Positions 7,543 to 16,780 of a stretch of 16,780 nucleotides of DNA are shown here, one piece after another (position 1 is the first letter of the stretch; every line of letters begins with the position of its first letter). A model generated the notes under the pieces. It was not told the DNA's origin, searched no databases, and was given only the letters and a program-made list of their open reading frames with translations. The DNA comes from an uncultured Clostridia bacterium (GTDB lineage: Bacteria > Bacillota > Clostridia > Christensenellales > Aristaeellaceae). The position numbers and the translations under genes are program-made. The stretch is from assembly GCA_945877525.1 (NCBI GenBank), contig CAMDVP010000034.1, positions 1 through 16,780 on the forward strand, written 5' to 3'.

Positions 7543-7710
7543 CCGGCACCTGAAAAAGCGCCGGGCGTGGGGCGCATCCGCCGCGCCAACCCTGTATGCC
7601 ATTGCTGATACCATCCCGCGACACACCGGAAACAGCTCCCCCTGATGCAGGCGGACGGCCGGTCAGGGCAACCGATAGCGGGAAAAAATGAACTGCCGGG
7701 GGGAGATTGG

Positions 7711-8670
7711 ATGACCAAATATGTAATCAAACGTATCCTGCTCATGTTCCTGACGTTGTTCGTCATCATGACCATGTGCTTTGTGCTGATCAAGCTGCTG
7801 CCCCTGCCCGCCGTGCGCGAGATGGGCCGCGACGTCAACCTCATCATGGCCAAGCGTGAGCAGATGGGCTACAACAAGCCCATCATGGTGCAGTATTTCC
7901 TGTTCTGGAAGAGCATCGTCACCGCGTGGGACTGGGGCGTGGGCGAGCAGATGTACGAGGGCCTTTCCGTATGGAACGTGCTCATTAACAAGCTGCCCTA
8001 CACCGTGCTGGTGAACCTGTATTCCATCCTCATTGCCATTCCTCTGGGCCTGATGCTGGGCATCTACGCCGCGCTGAAGAAAAACCGGTGGCAGGACCAC
8101 CTGATCTCCACGCTGGTGGTGGTGTTCATCTCCGTGCCCAGTTATGTATACGCCTTCCTGGTGCAGTATCTGTTCTGCTTCAGGCTGGGCTGGTTCCCCC
8201 TGACGCTGGAATCGCTGGACAACGCGTCCCTTTTCAGCGCGAAAATGTTCCGCTCCATGTTCCCGGCGATCATGTCCCTGGGCTTCGGCGTGGTGGCGGG
8301 CCTGACCCGCTACACCCGCGCCGAGCTGAGCGAGGTGCTCACCGGCGACTACATGCTTCTGGCCCGCACCAAGGGCCTCACCAAGGCGCAGGCCATTTCC
8401 CGCCACGCCCTGCGCAACGCTATGGTGGTCATCCTGCCCATGATTATCGGTGAGTTCATCGGAATTCTGGGCGGCTCGCTGATTATCGAAAATATCTTCG
8501 CCATCCCGGGCATCGGCAACTTGTATATTTCCTCCATCAATGTGCGTGACTACAACTTCTTCATGGCCCTGACGGTGTTCTACACCTTCATCGGCCTGGC
8601 CAGCGGCATCATCATTGACATCAGCTACGGATTCATTGATCCGAGAATCAGAATGGGGTCGAAGAAATGA
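7711..8670 (+). CDS. oppB: OppB/DppB-type ABC transporter permease
   Basis: The first membrane-spanning subunit of the peptide-type importer; 319 residues, the normal length for OppB. Membrane segments are visible near residues 8-28, 97-120, 131-153, 183-200, 240-262 and 286-306. The cytoplasmic EAA loop, which couples to an ATPase, is YMLLARTKGLTKAQAISRHA (214-233) followed by LRNAM. The C-terminus has the family's EN-x-F-x-I-PGIG motif (260-269) and a final DPRIR. The ATG at 7711 (MTKYVIKRILL) is chosen because it gives the canonical OppB N-terminus with GGGAG 5 bases upstream; an in-frame ATG at 7645 would add 22 non-family residues. It is the only core subunit here without an insertion. 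Its TGA overlaps the next gene's ATG. Confidence 0.93.
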   Translation: MTKYVIKRILLMFLTLFVIMTMCFVLIKLLPLPAVREMGRDVNLIMAKREQMGYNKPIMVQYFLFWKSIVTAWDWGVGEQMYEGLSVWNVLINKLPYTVLVNLYSILIAIPLGLMLGIYAALKKNRWQDHLISTLVVVFISVPSYVYAFLVQYLFCFRLGWFPLTLESLDNASLFSAKMFRSMFPAIMSLGFGVVAGLTRYTRAELSEVLTGDYMLLARTKGLTKAQAISRHALRNAMVVILPMIIGEFIGILGGSLIIENIFAIPGIGNLYISSINVRDYNFFMALTVFYTFIGLASGIIIDISYGFIDPRIRMGSKK

Positions 8671-10211
8671 TGGAAGAAAGAAATTTGATGAACATCCCCG
8701 AGGAAAAGTTCACCTTTGCCCAGCGGGACGCCCGGATCCACGACACCAAGCTGGAAACCAAGCCCATCGGCTATTTCAAGGACGCATGGCTCCGCTTCAA
8801 GAAGAACAAGAGCGCCGTGGTGGCCTTCTCCCTGATTGTCATCCTGCTGCTGTTTGCCATCATTGTGCCCTTTGTGTCCCACTATGACGTGAGCTTCCGC
8901 GACGGCTTCTACAAGACCGTGCTGCCCAAGAACAACTTTTTCGCGCAGTTCGGCATTTGGGACGGCTGCACCAAGAAGCAGGAATCCCAGGGCGGCTATG
9001 ACTACCTGCACGCCATCGGCCAGGAAACCGGGCGCACCGTGGTGGTGAAGGACATCGACCACACCGTGGACGCCAACGGCCTGCCCTACTACACCATGAA
9101 GGTGGACAGCTACGCCATGGTGGGCTTCACCTATGCCAACCTGAGCGAAAAGGATTACAACGCCCTGATGGATTATCAGGATCAGACCGGCGTGCAGGTG
9201 ATTTACCCCCTGCAGCAGACCCACAAGACCAACTACGTTATGGGCAATGCCGGCGCGAACTTCTGGTACAAGCTGAAAAACGAGGACGCCACCTCCGCGG
9301 GCGAGGCGGTGTATGACGAAAACGGAAACTACATTCCCAACTACATCACCAGCGAAAACAAGGAGCAGGCCAACTACCGCTCCCTGCGCATCGAGGGGGA
9401 CAACGGCGGCGAGGACGGCAACACCTGGTACGTCTACGCCCAGAAGAACCAGTCCGGCTACAAGGTGCGCGTGGACTACTTTGAGTATTTCCGCTACAAG
9501 AACGGTGTGGAGCCGGAATTCTATTTCGGCACCAACATCTATGGTCAGGACATCTTCACCTGCCTGGCGGCGGGCGCGCGGCTGTCCTTCCTGCTGGCCT
9601 TCAGCGTGTCGCTGGTCAACTTCCTCATCGGCGCGTGCTACGGCGCCATTGAGGGCTACTACGGCGGCGCGATTGATATCATCATGGAGCGCATCTCCGA
9701 CATTCTGAACTCCGTACCCTTCATCGTGGTTGCCACCCTGTTCCAGATGCACCTGGCCAACAAGGTGGGTGTGCTGCCCTGCCTGCTGTTCGCCTTTGTG
9801 CTGACGGGCTGGGTCGGCATGGCGGCCCGCGTGCGCATGCAGTTCTACCGCTTCAAGGGTCAGGAGTATGTGCTGGCCGCCCGTACCCTGGGCGCCAGCG
9901 ACGCGCGGCTGATTTTCAAGCACATCTTCCCCAATTCTCTGGGTACCATCATCACCGGCTCGGTGCTGGCCATCCCCGGCGTGATTTTCTCCGAGTCCAT
10001 GCTGAGCTACCTGGGCATCGTCAACCTGGAAACCTCTTCCCTGACCTCCATCGGCACCATGCTGTCCAACGGCCAGGGCTACCTGAGCACCTTCCCCCAC
10101 ATCATTCTGTTCCCTGCGCTGTTCATCTCCATTCTGGAGATTTCCTTCAACCTCTTCGGCAACGGCCTGCGGGACGCCTTCAATCCTTCGTTGAGAGGAG
10201 CGGATGAGTAA
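8667..10211 (+). CDS. oppC: OppC/DppC-type ABC permease with a ~210-residue extracytoplasmic insertion
   Basis: The second membrane subunit of the importer; 514 residues, against about 300 for ordinary OppC. The cytoplasmic N-terminus (1-48) and first helix (50-70) are typical. Then comes an insertion of about 210 residues (74-285), hydrophilic and rich in Tyr, Asp, Asn and Gly, with no helices of membrane length. The usual landmark FGTDxxGRD follows as FGTNIYGQD (287-295), and the remaining five helices (about 303-327, 345-362, 367-388, 425-447, 476-498) and the EAA loop around YVLAARTLGASDARLIFKHI (401-420) are normal. Because the insertion follows helix 1, it must lie outside the membrane, where it could contact the binding protein. 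The ATG overlaps the oppB stop (ATGA); a second ATG follows at once. Confidence 0.92.
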   Translation: MMEERNLMNIPEEKFTFAQRDARIHDTKLETKPIGYFKDAWLRFKKNKSAVVAFSLIVILLLFAIIVPFVSHYDVSFRDGFYKTVLPKNNFFAQFGIWDGCTKKQESQGGYDYLHAIGQETGRTVVVKDIDHTVDANGLPYYTMKVDSYAMVGFTYANLSEKDYNALMDYQDQTGVQVIYPLQQTHKTNYVMGNAGANFWYKLKNEDATSAGEAVYDENGNYIPNYITSENKEQANYRSLRIEGDNGGEDGNTWYVYAQKNQSGYKVRVDYFEYFRYKNGVEPEFYFGTNIYGQDIFTCLAAGARLSFLLAFSVSLVNFLIGACYGAIEGYYGGAIDIIMERISDILNSVPFIVVATLFQMHLANKVGVLPCLLFAFVLTGWVGMAARVRMQFYRFKGQEYVLAARTLGASDARLIFKHIFPNSLGTIITGSVLAIPGVIFSESMLSYLGIVNLETSSLTSIGTMLSNGQGYLSTFPHIILFPALFISILEISFNLFGNGLRDAFNPSLRGADE

Positions 10212-12389
10212 CATGGCAAAGCTTGAGGTTCGTCATCTGACCATCTCCTTCCGCACGAACAACGGCGCCGTCCGCGCCGTGCGGGACATTTCCTTCGACC
10301 TCAATGAGGGAGAAACCCTTGCCATTGCCGGCGAGTCCGGCTCCGGCAAGTCCGTCACCACCCGCGCCGTCATGGGCATTCTGGCGGGCAACGCCATGGT
10401 GGAAAGCGGCGAAATCATCTACGACGGCAAGGATCTGCTGAAGATCCCCGAGGAGGATTTCCACACCCTGCGCGGCCACAAGCTGTCCATGGTGTTCCAG
10501 GATCCCCTTTCCGCGCTGAACCCCATCATGCGCATCGGCAAGCAGCTGACTGAGGCCATGATCCTCAACAACAAGGAGCGCCGCCGCGACGGCCGCGCCC
10601 GCTTCAACAGCATGCTGCAGCTGCTGGAAAAGACCATCGCCGCCGCCCGGAAGCAGGAGGGCGAGGCTGGCGATGTGCAGGCCCAGACCCATGAAAAGTG
10701 CCAGACCTTCAACAGCTTTGTAGACACCGGCGTGAAGCTGGACTTTGCCTATCAGGCGGCGCTGGAGGCCTGCGTGGAATCCCGCGACCTGTGTGAGGAA
10801 ATGCTCCAGGAGCTGCCCCGCAAGGAGTTTAAGCGCGTTCGCGAGCTGTCCGGCCAGCTGAAGAAGGCTCTCAAGGGCGTGAACAACGATTTCGTGATTC
10901 CCGCGGACGACCAGTCCTTCGCGGCCCTTGCTGCGGAGGTGGTCAGCCTGTCTCACGGCTGTACCGCCCACCAGGCCGACGCGCTGCAGGAAAAAGCCGC
11001 CCGGCTTTCCCAGCTGCTGCAGGAGGCCACGCAGAAGGATGCGCCCAACTTCTTCTGCATTGGCTATGTGCTTCACAAGGGTGGTACGGTGGATCCCCGC
11101 AAGGAAAGCGTGGAGAAGATCAACCAGGACGCCCGCGCAGCCCTGGATGAGGGCTTCATGAACGACTTCCTGCAGGACGTGCGCAAGGCCATCCGTTATT
11201 CCGAGCAGTGCGCCAATCAGGAAAAACGCGGCGCCATTGCCGCCCTGGAAAAGGAACTGCCCGTGTTCCAGGAAGAGCACCTGGACGAAGGCCGCTGCAA
11301 GGCTGCCGCCAACCGCGCCGCCGCCGCCGTGGAGAAGGCCATCGACCGTCTGGCCCTGGAGAAGGACAGCCAGTCCTATGTGTTCAAGAGCAGCATGATG
11401 GCCTATATCGACCGCTACTTCAAGAGCCTGACCCACAACCCCAGGGAGGAGAAGCGCTTCAAGAAGGATACGGCGAAGTTCGAGGCCCTGCGTGCCAAGG
11501 GTAAAATGGCTGCCGCCGTGGTGCCAATGAACCTCATCGACACCGAAAACGCCCGGCAGAACCTGATTCTCACGGTGACCCGGCTGATTGACCACTTCAA
11601 GGAGCAGCTGGCCTCTCAAACCGAGGCGGATGATGAGCAGCAGGCCGTGGACATGATCGACTACCTGAAGGCCCGCTCCTCCGAGTATGCCTACCGGCTG
11701 ACCGAGGGCATGGCCAAGCACCGCGCCATTGAGCTGATGAAGGAAGTGGGCATCCCCGAGCCGGCCAAGCGCTTCCATCAGTATCCCTTCGAGTTCTCCG
11801 GCGGCATGCGCCAGCGCATCGTCATTGCCATCGCCCTGTCCGCCAACCCGGATATCCTCATCTGCGACGAGCCTACCACCGCCCTGGACGTGACCATTCA
11901 GGCCCAGATTCTGGAACTGATCAACCGCCTGAAGAAGGAGCGCAGGCTGTCGGTTATCTTCATCACCCATGACCTGGGCGTGGTGGCCAACATGGCCGAC
12001 CGCATCGCCATCATGTATGCGGGCAAGATTGTGGAATACGGCACCGCGGACGATGTGTTCTACGACCCGCGCCATCCCTACACCTGGGCGCTGCTTTCCT
12101 CCATGCCCGACCTGGAAACCAAGGAAAAGCTGGAGGCCATCCCCGGAACGCCCCCGAACATGATCCTGCCCCCCAAAGGCGATGCCTTTGCCGCCCGCAA
12201 CAAATATGCCATGCAGATTGACTTTGAGGAGCAGCCGCCCATGTTCCGCGTGAGCGACACCCATACTGCCGCCACCTGGCTGATGCACTCCAACGCCCCC
12301 AAGGTCGAGCCGCCCGCCATCGTGCGTGAGCGCATTGAGCGCATGAAGCGCCGTCAGACCCAGAGCACGAACGAGGGAGGCAAGGTATC

Positions 12390-12393
<4 letters not shown>
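10204..12393 (+). CDS. oppD: OppD-type ABC transporter ATPase with a ~375-residue helical insertion
   Basis: One of the two nucleotide-binding subunits of the importer; 729 residues, against about 320-350 for usual OppD. All catalytic motifs are present: Walker A GESGSGKS (43-50, K49), Q-loop MVFQDP (Q99), signature FSGGMRQR (531-538), Walker B ILICDEP (D555, E556), D-loop ALD and H-loop THD (H589). Between Q-loop and signature, residues about 125-502 form an extra, strongly charged, mainly helical region with coiled-coil character. The family sequence resumes at AKHRAIELMKEVGIPEP. The C-terminal oligopeptide-transporter region (HPYTWALLSSMP, 624-635) is present, but the four cysteines usual near the C-terminus are replaced by D, N, D and T. 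Start chosen at 10204 with GAGAGG upstream; an ATG at 10213 is also possible. It overlaps the oppC end by 8 bases. Confidence 0.92.
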
Positions 12394-14848
<2,455 letters not shown>

Positions 14849-14852
<4 letters not shown>

Positions 14853-15253
14853 AGAAGAAACGCCGCTGGGTTGGCTATCTGATCACCGTGCTGATTGCCG
14901 CGGCCATGGCTGCGGGGGTGTTCATGAGCCGGGGCGGTCTGACGCTGACGGCCCGGGAAGACATCCTGGGCGCGCTGTGCGACGGCTTCTTCGTGCCTGG
15001 CATCATCCTGACCAGCCTGGGGCTTTTGTTCCTGGTGGCCAACGAGGGCTTCTTCGATATCATGAGCTACGGCCTGCACAGCTTTCTGGTGCTGTTCACC
15101 CCCCTGCGCAAGGCGGAGAAGCATGAGCATTATTTCGATTACAAGGTGGCCCGGGCTGCCCGCCGCAAAAAGCCCAGCAACATGCTGCTGTGGGTGGGGC
15201 TGGCCTTTGTGGCCGCGGCAGGGGTGTGCCTGGCAGGCTATGCCCTGGTTTAA
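14849..15253 (+). CDS. DUF3899-like small membrane protein
   Basis: A 134-residue integral membrane protein with three predicted helices (about 9-28, 48-70, 113-133), a basic N-terminus (MKKKRR) and a basic cytoplasmic-type loop between helices 2 and 3. The segment NEGFFDIMSYG (64-74) after helix 2 resembles the conserved region of DUF3899 proteins, as I recall them; the function of that family is unknown. The GTG start overlaps the oppF stop codon (GTGA), with AGGAGGAG eight bases upstream. Such tight coupling suggests it is an accessory part of the transporter, perhaps for assembly or stability. That role is inference. Confidence 0.7.
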
Positions 15254-15274
15254 CAACAGGAGAGGAGCATTGCC

Positions 15275-15658
15275 ATGAATCGAGCGCTTGAAACGAAAAA
15301 CGCCCCCGTGGCCATTGGACCCTATTCCCAGGGCATTGCCGCGGGCGGCATGGTGTTTGTCAGCGGACAGCTGCCCATCGTGCCTGAAACGGGCGAACTG
15401 CACGCCGGCAGCATCGGTGAGCAGACGGCCCAAAGCCTGCGCAACATCGAGGCCATCCTGGCTGAGGCGGGCTGCACCCTGAAGGATGTGGTCAAGACCA
15501 CCATCTTCCTCAAGGATTTGGGCGACTTTGCCGAGGTGAACGCCGCCTACGGCAGCTTTTTCCCGGAAAATGCTCCGGCGAGGGCCTGCGTACAGGTAGC
15601 GAAGCTGCCCAAGGACGCCCGGGTGGAGATTGAGGCCATCGCAGCCAAGCAAGGCTGA
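15275..15658 (+). CDS. ridA: RidA (YjgF/YER057c/UK114) family reactive intermediate deaminase
   Basis: A 127-residue cytosolic protein, usually a homotrimer, that hydrolyses enamines/imines such as 2-aminoacrylate formed by PLP-dependent dehydratases of serine and threonine, thereby protecting PLP enzymes. Full family length. Visible active-site features: IGPYSQ (14-19) with the conserved Tyr, FVSGQLP (28-34), the catalytic arginine R103 in PARACVQVAKLP, and the acidic residues of VEIEAIA (117-123). The ribosome binding site AGGAGAGGAG lies seven bases upstream of the ATG. It follows the DUF3899-like gene by 21 bases with no terminator between, so it is likely co-transcribed with the importer. 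That would fit catabolism of imported peptides, where amino-acid breakdown produces the RidA substrates. Confidence 0.94.
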   Translation: MNRALETKNAPVAIGPYSQGIAAGGMVFVSGQLPIVPETGELHAGSIGEQTAQSLRNIEAILAEAGCTLKDVVKTTIFLKDLGDFAEVNAAYGSFFPENAPARACVQVAKLPKDARVEIEAIAAKQG

Positions 15659-15696
15659 ATGGACGATAAACAAAGGAAAAAAGGAGAGAGCACCCC

Positions 15697-16275
15697 ATGA
15701 AGCGACTGATTGCCCTGATGCTGTGCCTGATGATGGCCCTGTGCGTTCTGCCTGCCCAGGCCCTGACCCTGGCCGACCCCTTTACCTTCGACCTGAACAC
15801 CTTCCAGAGCTATTATCCCCAGCTGATCCAGAAGGACGTTGCCTGGGTGAACCAGAATGGCTGGTTGGTGGGTACCGCTGAGGATCTGCCGGATCTCCAG
15901 CTGAGCCTGAATGACGCCGGTCAGGTGGAATACATGATGGTGGAGATGAGCTGCCCCATTTCCGAGGCCGGCAATGCCATGGGCGAGGCCTTCGGTATCG
16001 TCATTTCCGGCGCGGCCCTGGGCGTGCTGATGTGCGAGGTGACGGATCAGGATGCAGTGAAGGCTGGTGTGCAGGCATTTATGACGGAGCTGGTCGACGT
16101 TATTTCCTGCATCACCAACTTTGACGATGCAACGGACGAGGAAAAGCTGGCAGGCATGGGCTCCTACGGCCCCCTGGCTGGACATGTGGGCTGCACGGGT
16201 GTGCAGGCCAGCCTGGAGAATGGCACGATTACCCTCGTGTTCGTGTTCGCGCCCAAGGGTACCCAGTTTGAGTGA
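15697..16275 (+). CDS. Small secreted protein of unknown function
   Basis: A 192-residue exported protein that I do not recognise. Residues 1-22 form a clear signal peptide (MKRLIALMLCLMMALC, then a cut after PAQA) with no lipobox, so the mature form of about 170 residues is probably released or held in the wall layer. The mature chain is acidic, has a mixed pattern suggesting an alpha/beta domain, has few cysteines and no transmembrane segment, and ends in a beta-type segment (ITLVFVFAPKG). No catalytic motif is visible. It has its own AGGAGA ribosome binding site and lies 38 bases after ridA with no promoter or terminator between. It is the last gene before the terminator at 16329. Confidence 0.75.
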   Translation: MKRLIALMLCLMMALCVLPAQALTLADPFTFDLNTFQSYYPQLIQKDVAWVNQNGWLVGTAEDLPDLQLSLNDAGQVEYMMVEMSCPISEAGNAMGEAFGIVISGAALGVLMCEVTDQDAVKAGVQAFMTELVDVISCITNFDDATDEEKLAGMGSYGPLAGHVGCTGVQASLENGTITLVFVFAPKGTQFE

Positions 16276-16291
16276 TGAGTGCGCATAACAA

Positions 16292-16316
16292 GGCGCGGGA
16301 GCAATGCTTCCGCGCC
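16292..16316 (+). terminator. First of two 3' hairpins after the operon (no T-run)
   Basis: GGCGCGGGAGC (16292-16302) and GCTTCCGCGCC (16306-16316) form an 11-base-pair stem with one G-T wobble and a three-base loop. No T-run follows, so on its own it is more likely a 3'-end protecting or pausing hairpin placed before the real terminator 13 bases downstream. Confidence 0.5.
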
Positions 16317-16328
16317 TCGGTGTGTCAG

Positions 16329-16353
16329 AAAAGTGGCTGCGGCCACTTTTTTT
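16329..16353 (+). terminator. Rho-independent terminator
   Basis: AAAAGTGGC (16329-16337), loop TGCG and GCCACTTTT, continuing into a run of seven T (16347-16353). The A-tract before the stem and the T-tract after it are typical of an intrinsic terminator, possibly active in both directions. It closes the rightward operon ending with the secreted protein gene. Confidence 0.9.
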
Positions 16354-16413
16354 GTTGGCAGCTTTGCAGGCAAGGTGATACGGTTCTCGCTTAAAATGAT
16401 TGCTTTGTTGAAG

Positions 16414-16579
16414 GCAGAGGTTTCGCGCCTGCGGGTGCGTCCAAATCCCCTTGCTACTATGCTCATTCTAAACGAATATAGGGATGCGGTGCGAAGGATT
16501 GCAAAGGGCGACCGCAAAGCCCTTTGCTCGCCTCCGCAGAGGCGAAATCCTTTTGCCGCATACGAAAGAGATGATTTAG
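16414..16579. repeat. Intergenic direct repeat, copy 1 (201-base period)
   Basis: These 166 bases recur without a mismatch at 16615-16780. Weaker similarity extends about 23 bases further upstream (from 16391, AAAATGATTGCTT compared with AAAACGATTGCTT). No gene is supported in this stretch, which follows the terminator. The unit has internal inverted repeats: 16484-16500 with 16546-16561, GCAAAGGGC with GCCCTTTGC (16501-16509, 16519-16527), and GCCTC with GAGGC (16530-16534, 16539-16543). Codon and base composition differ from the genes. It looks like a mobile or amplified intergenic element or a structured RNA, not coding sequence. Confidence 0.9.
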
Positions 16580-16614
16580 AAACAGATTAGTATAAAACGA
16601 TTGCTTCGCCAAAA

Positions 16615-16780
16615 GCAGAGGTTTCGCGCCTGCGGGTGCGTCCAAATCCCCTTGCTACTATGCTCATTCTAAACGAATATAGGGATGCGGTGCGAAGGAT
16701 TGCAAAGGGCGACCGCAAAGCCCTTTGCTCGCCTCCGCAGAGGCGAAATCCTTTTGCCGCATACGAAAGAGATGATTTAG
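16615..16780. repeat. Intergenic direct repeat, copy 2 (reaches window end)
   Basis: Identical to 16414-16579 at an offset of 201 bases, with the same internal palindromes (for example GCAAAGGGC at 16702-16710). The two copies are separated by a 35-base spacer (16580-16614) whose last part is a diverged form of the sequence before copy 1. The window ends exactly where copy 1's identical block ends, so I cannot tell whether a third copy follows. Confidence 0.9.

Noticed and set aside
4876..7626. A 916-codon open frame antisense to the binding-protein gene.
   Set aside because: Its translation is Gly/Val/His-rich low-complexity sequence, it has no ribosome binding site, and it is explained by the strong C-ending codon bias of the real gene opposite.
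7645..7710. Upstream ATG for the OppB permease.
   Set aside because: It adds 22 polar residues absent from the family; the ATG at 7711 has GGGAG at proper spacing and gives the normal membrane-helix N-terminus.
10576..11709. Could the OppD insertion be a frameshift or assembly fusion of two genes?
   Set aside because: The frame is open throughout, base composition and codon use match the flanks, and the family sequence resumes exactly where expected. OppC and OppF in the same operon are also enlarged.
16279..16590. A 103-codon open frame on the plus strand across the terminator and repeat.
   Set aside because: It runs through a clear terminator and into a palindromic repeat, has no supported ribosome binding site and encodes no recognisable protein.
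16463..16645. A 60-codon minus-strand frame spanning the repeat spacer.
   Set aside because: It lies across two repeat units with no coding signals.
16414..16780. Could the repeats be a CRISPR array?
   Set aside because: The units are 166 bases with a 35-base spacer related to the flank, and there are only two copies and no cas genes. That is not CRISPR architecture.

Overview
The window looks like a chromosomal segment of a GC-rich Gram-positive bacterium of the Bacillota, most likely an uncultured gut- or rumen-type Clostridia. The basis is the lipid genes (a plsY-like gene, pgsA and an MGDG-synthase-type glycosyltransferase), strong AGGAGG-type ribosome binding sites, textbook sigma-A promoters, and secreted proteins whose signal peptides end in an A-x-A site. 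I cannot place it more precisely from sequence alone.

Left part (12-3613, minus strand): a compact operon read rimO > pgsA > plsY-like > glycosyltransferase. rimO methylthiolates ribosomal protein S12. The other three make membrane lipids: phosphatidylglycerol-phosphate synthesis, acyl transfer to glycerol-3-phosphate or a related acceptor, and probable glycosylation of diacylglycerol. rimO/pgsA and plsY-like/glycosyltransferase overlap. The rimO promoter lies back-to-back with a promoter reading right into a secreted transglutaminase-fold protein (3744-4823).

Centre (4870-15253, plus strand): a strong promoter, with an inverted repeat starting at the predicted transcript 5' end, drives a large peptide-type ABC importer. 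The order is solute-binding protein (832 aa), a strong hairpin with a short T-run, OppB-type permease (319 aa), OppC-type permease (514 aa), OppD-type ATPase (729 aa), OppF-type ATPase (820 aa) and a DUF3899-like membrane protein. From oppB on, successive stop and start codons overlap (ATGA, GTGA), with one 8-base overlap, so the genes are very probably translationally coupled. Every subunit except OppB is far larger than the family norm. OppC has about 210 extra residues outside the membrane, OppD has about 375 extra helical residues inside its nucleotide-binding domain, and OppF has a two-helix, membrane-anchored, extracytoplasmic N-terminal domain of about 325 residues plus a charged insertion of about 125 residues. 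All ATPase motifs are intact. The Cys cluster found at the C-terminus of many OppD/DppD proteins is replaced. This elaborated transporter is the most interesting system in the window.

Right part (15275-16275): a RidA-family enamine/imine deaminase and a small secreted protein of unknown function follow closely on the same strand. They end at a clear rho-independent terminator (16329-16353). The last ~390 bases hold two direct copies of a ~166-base identical element with a 201-base period. Each copy can fold into an outer stem enclosing two hairpins. The array reaches the window edge and may continue beyond it. I saw no tRNA, rRNA, CRISPR or transposase gene.
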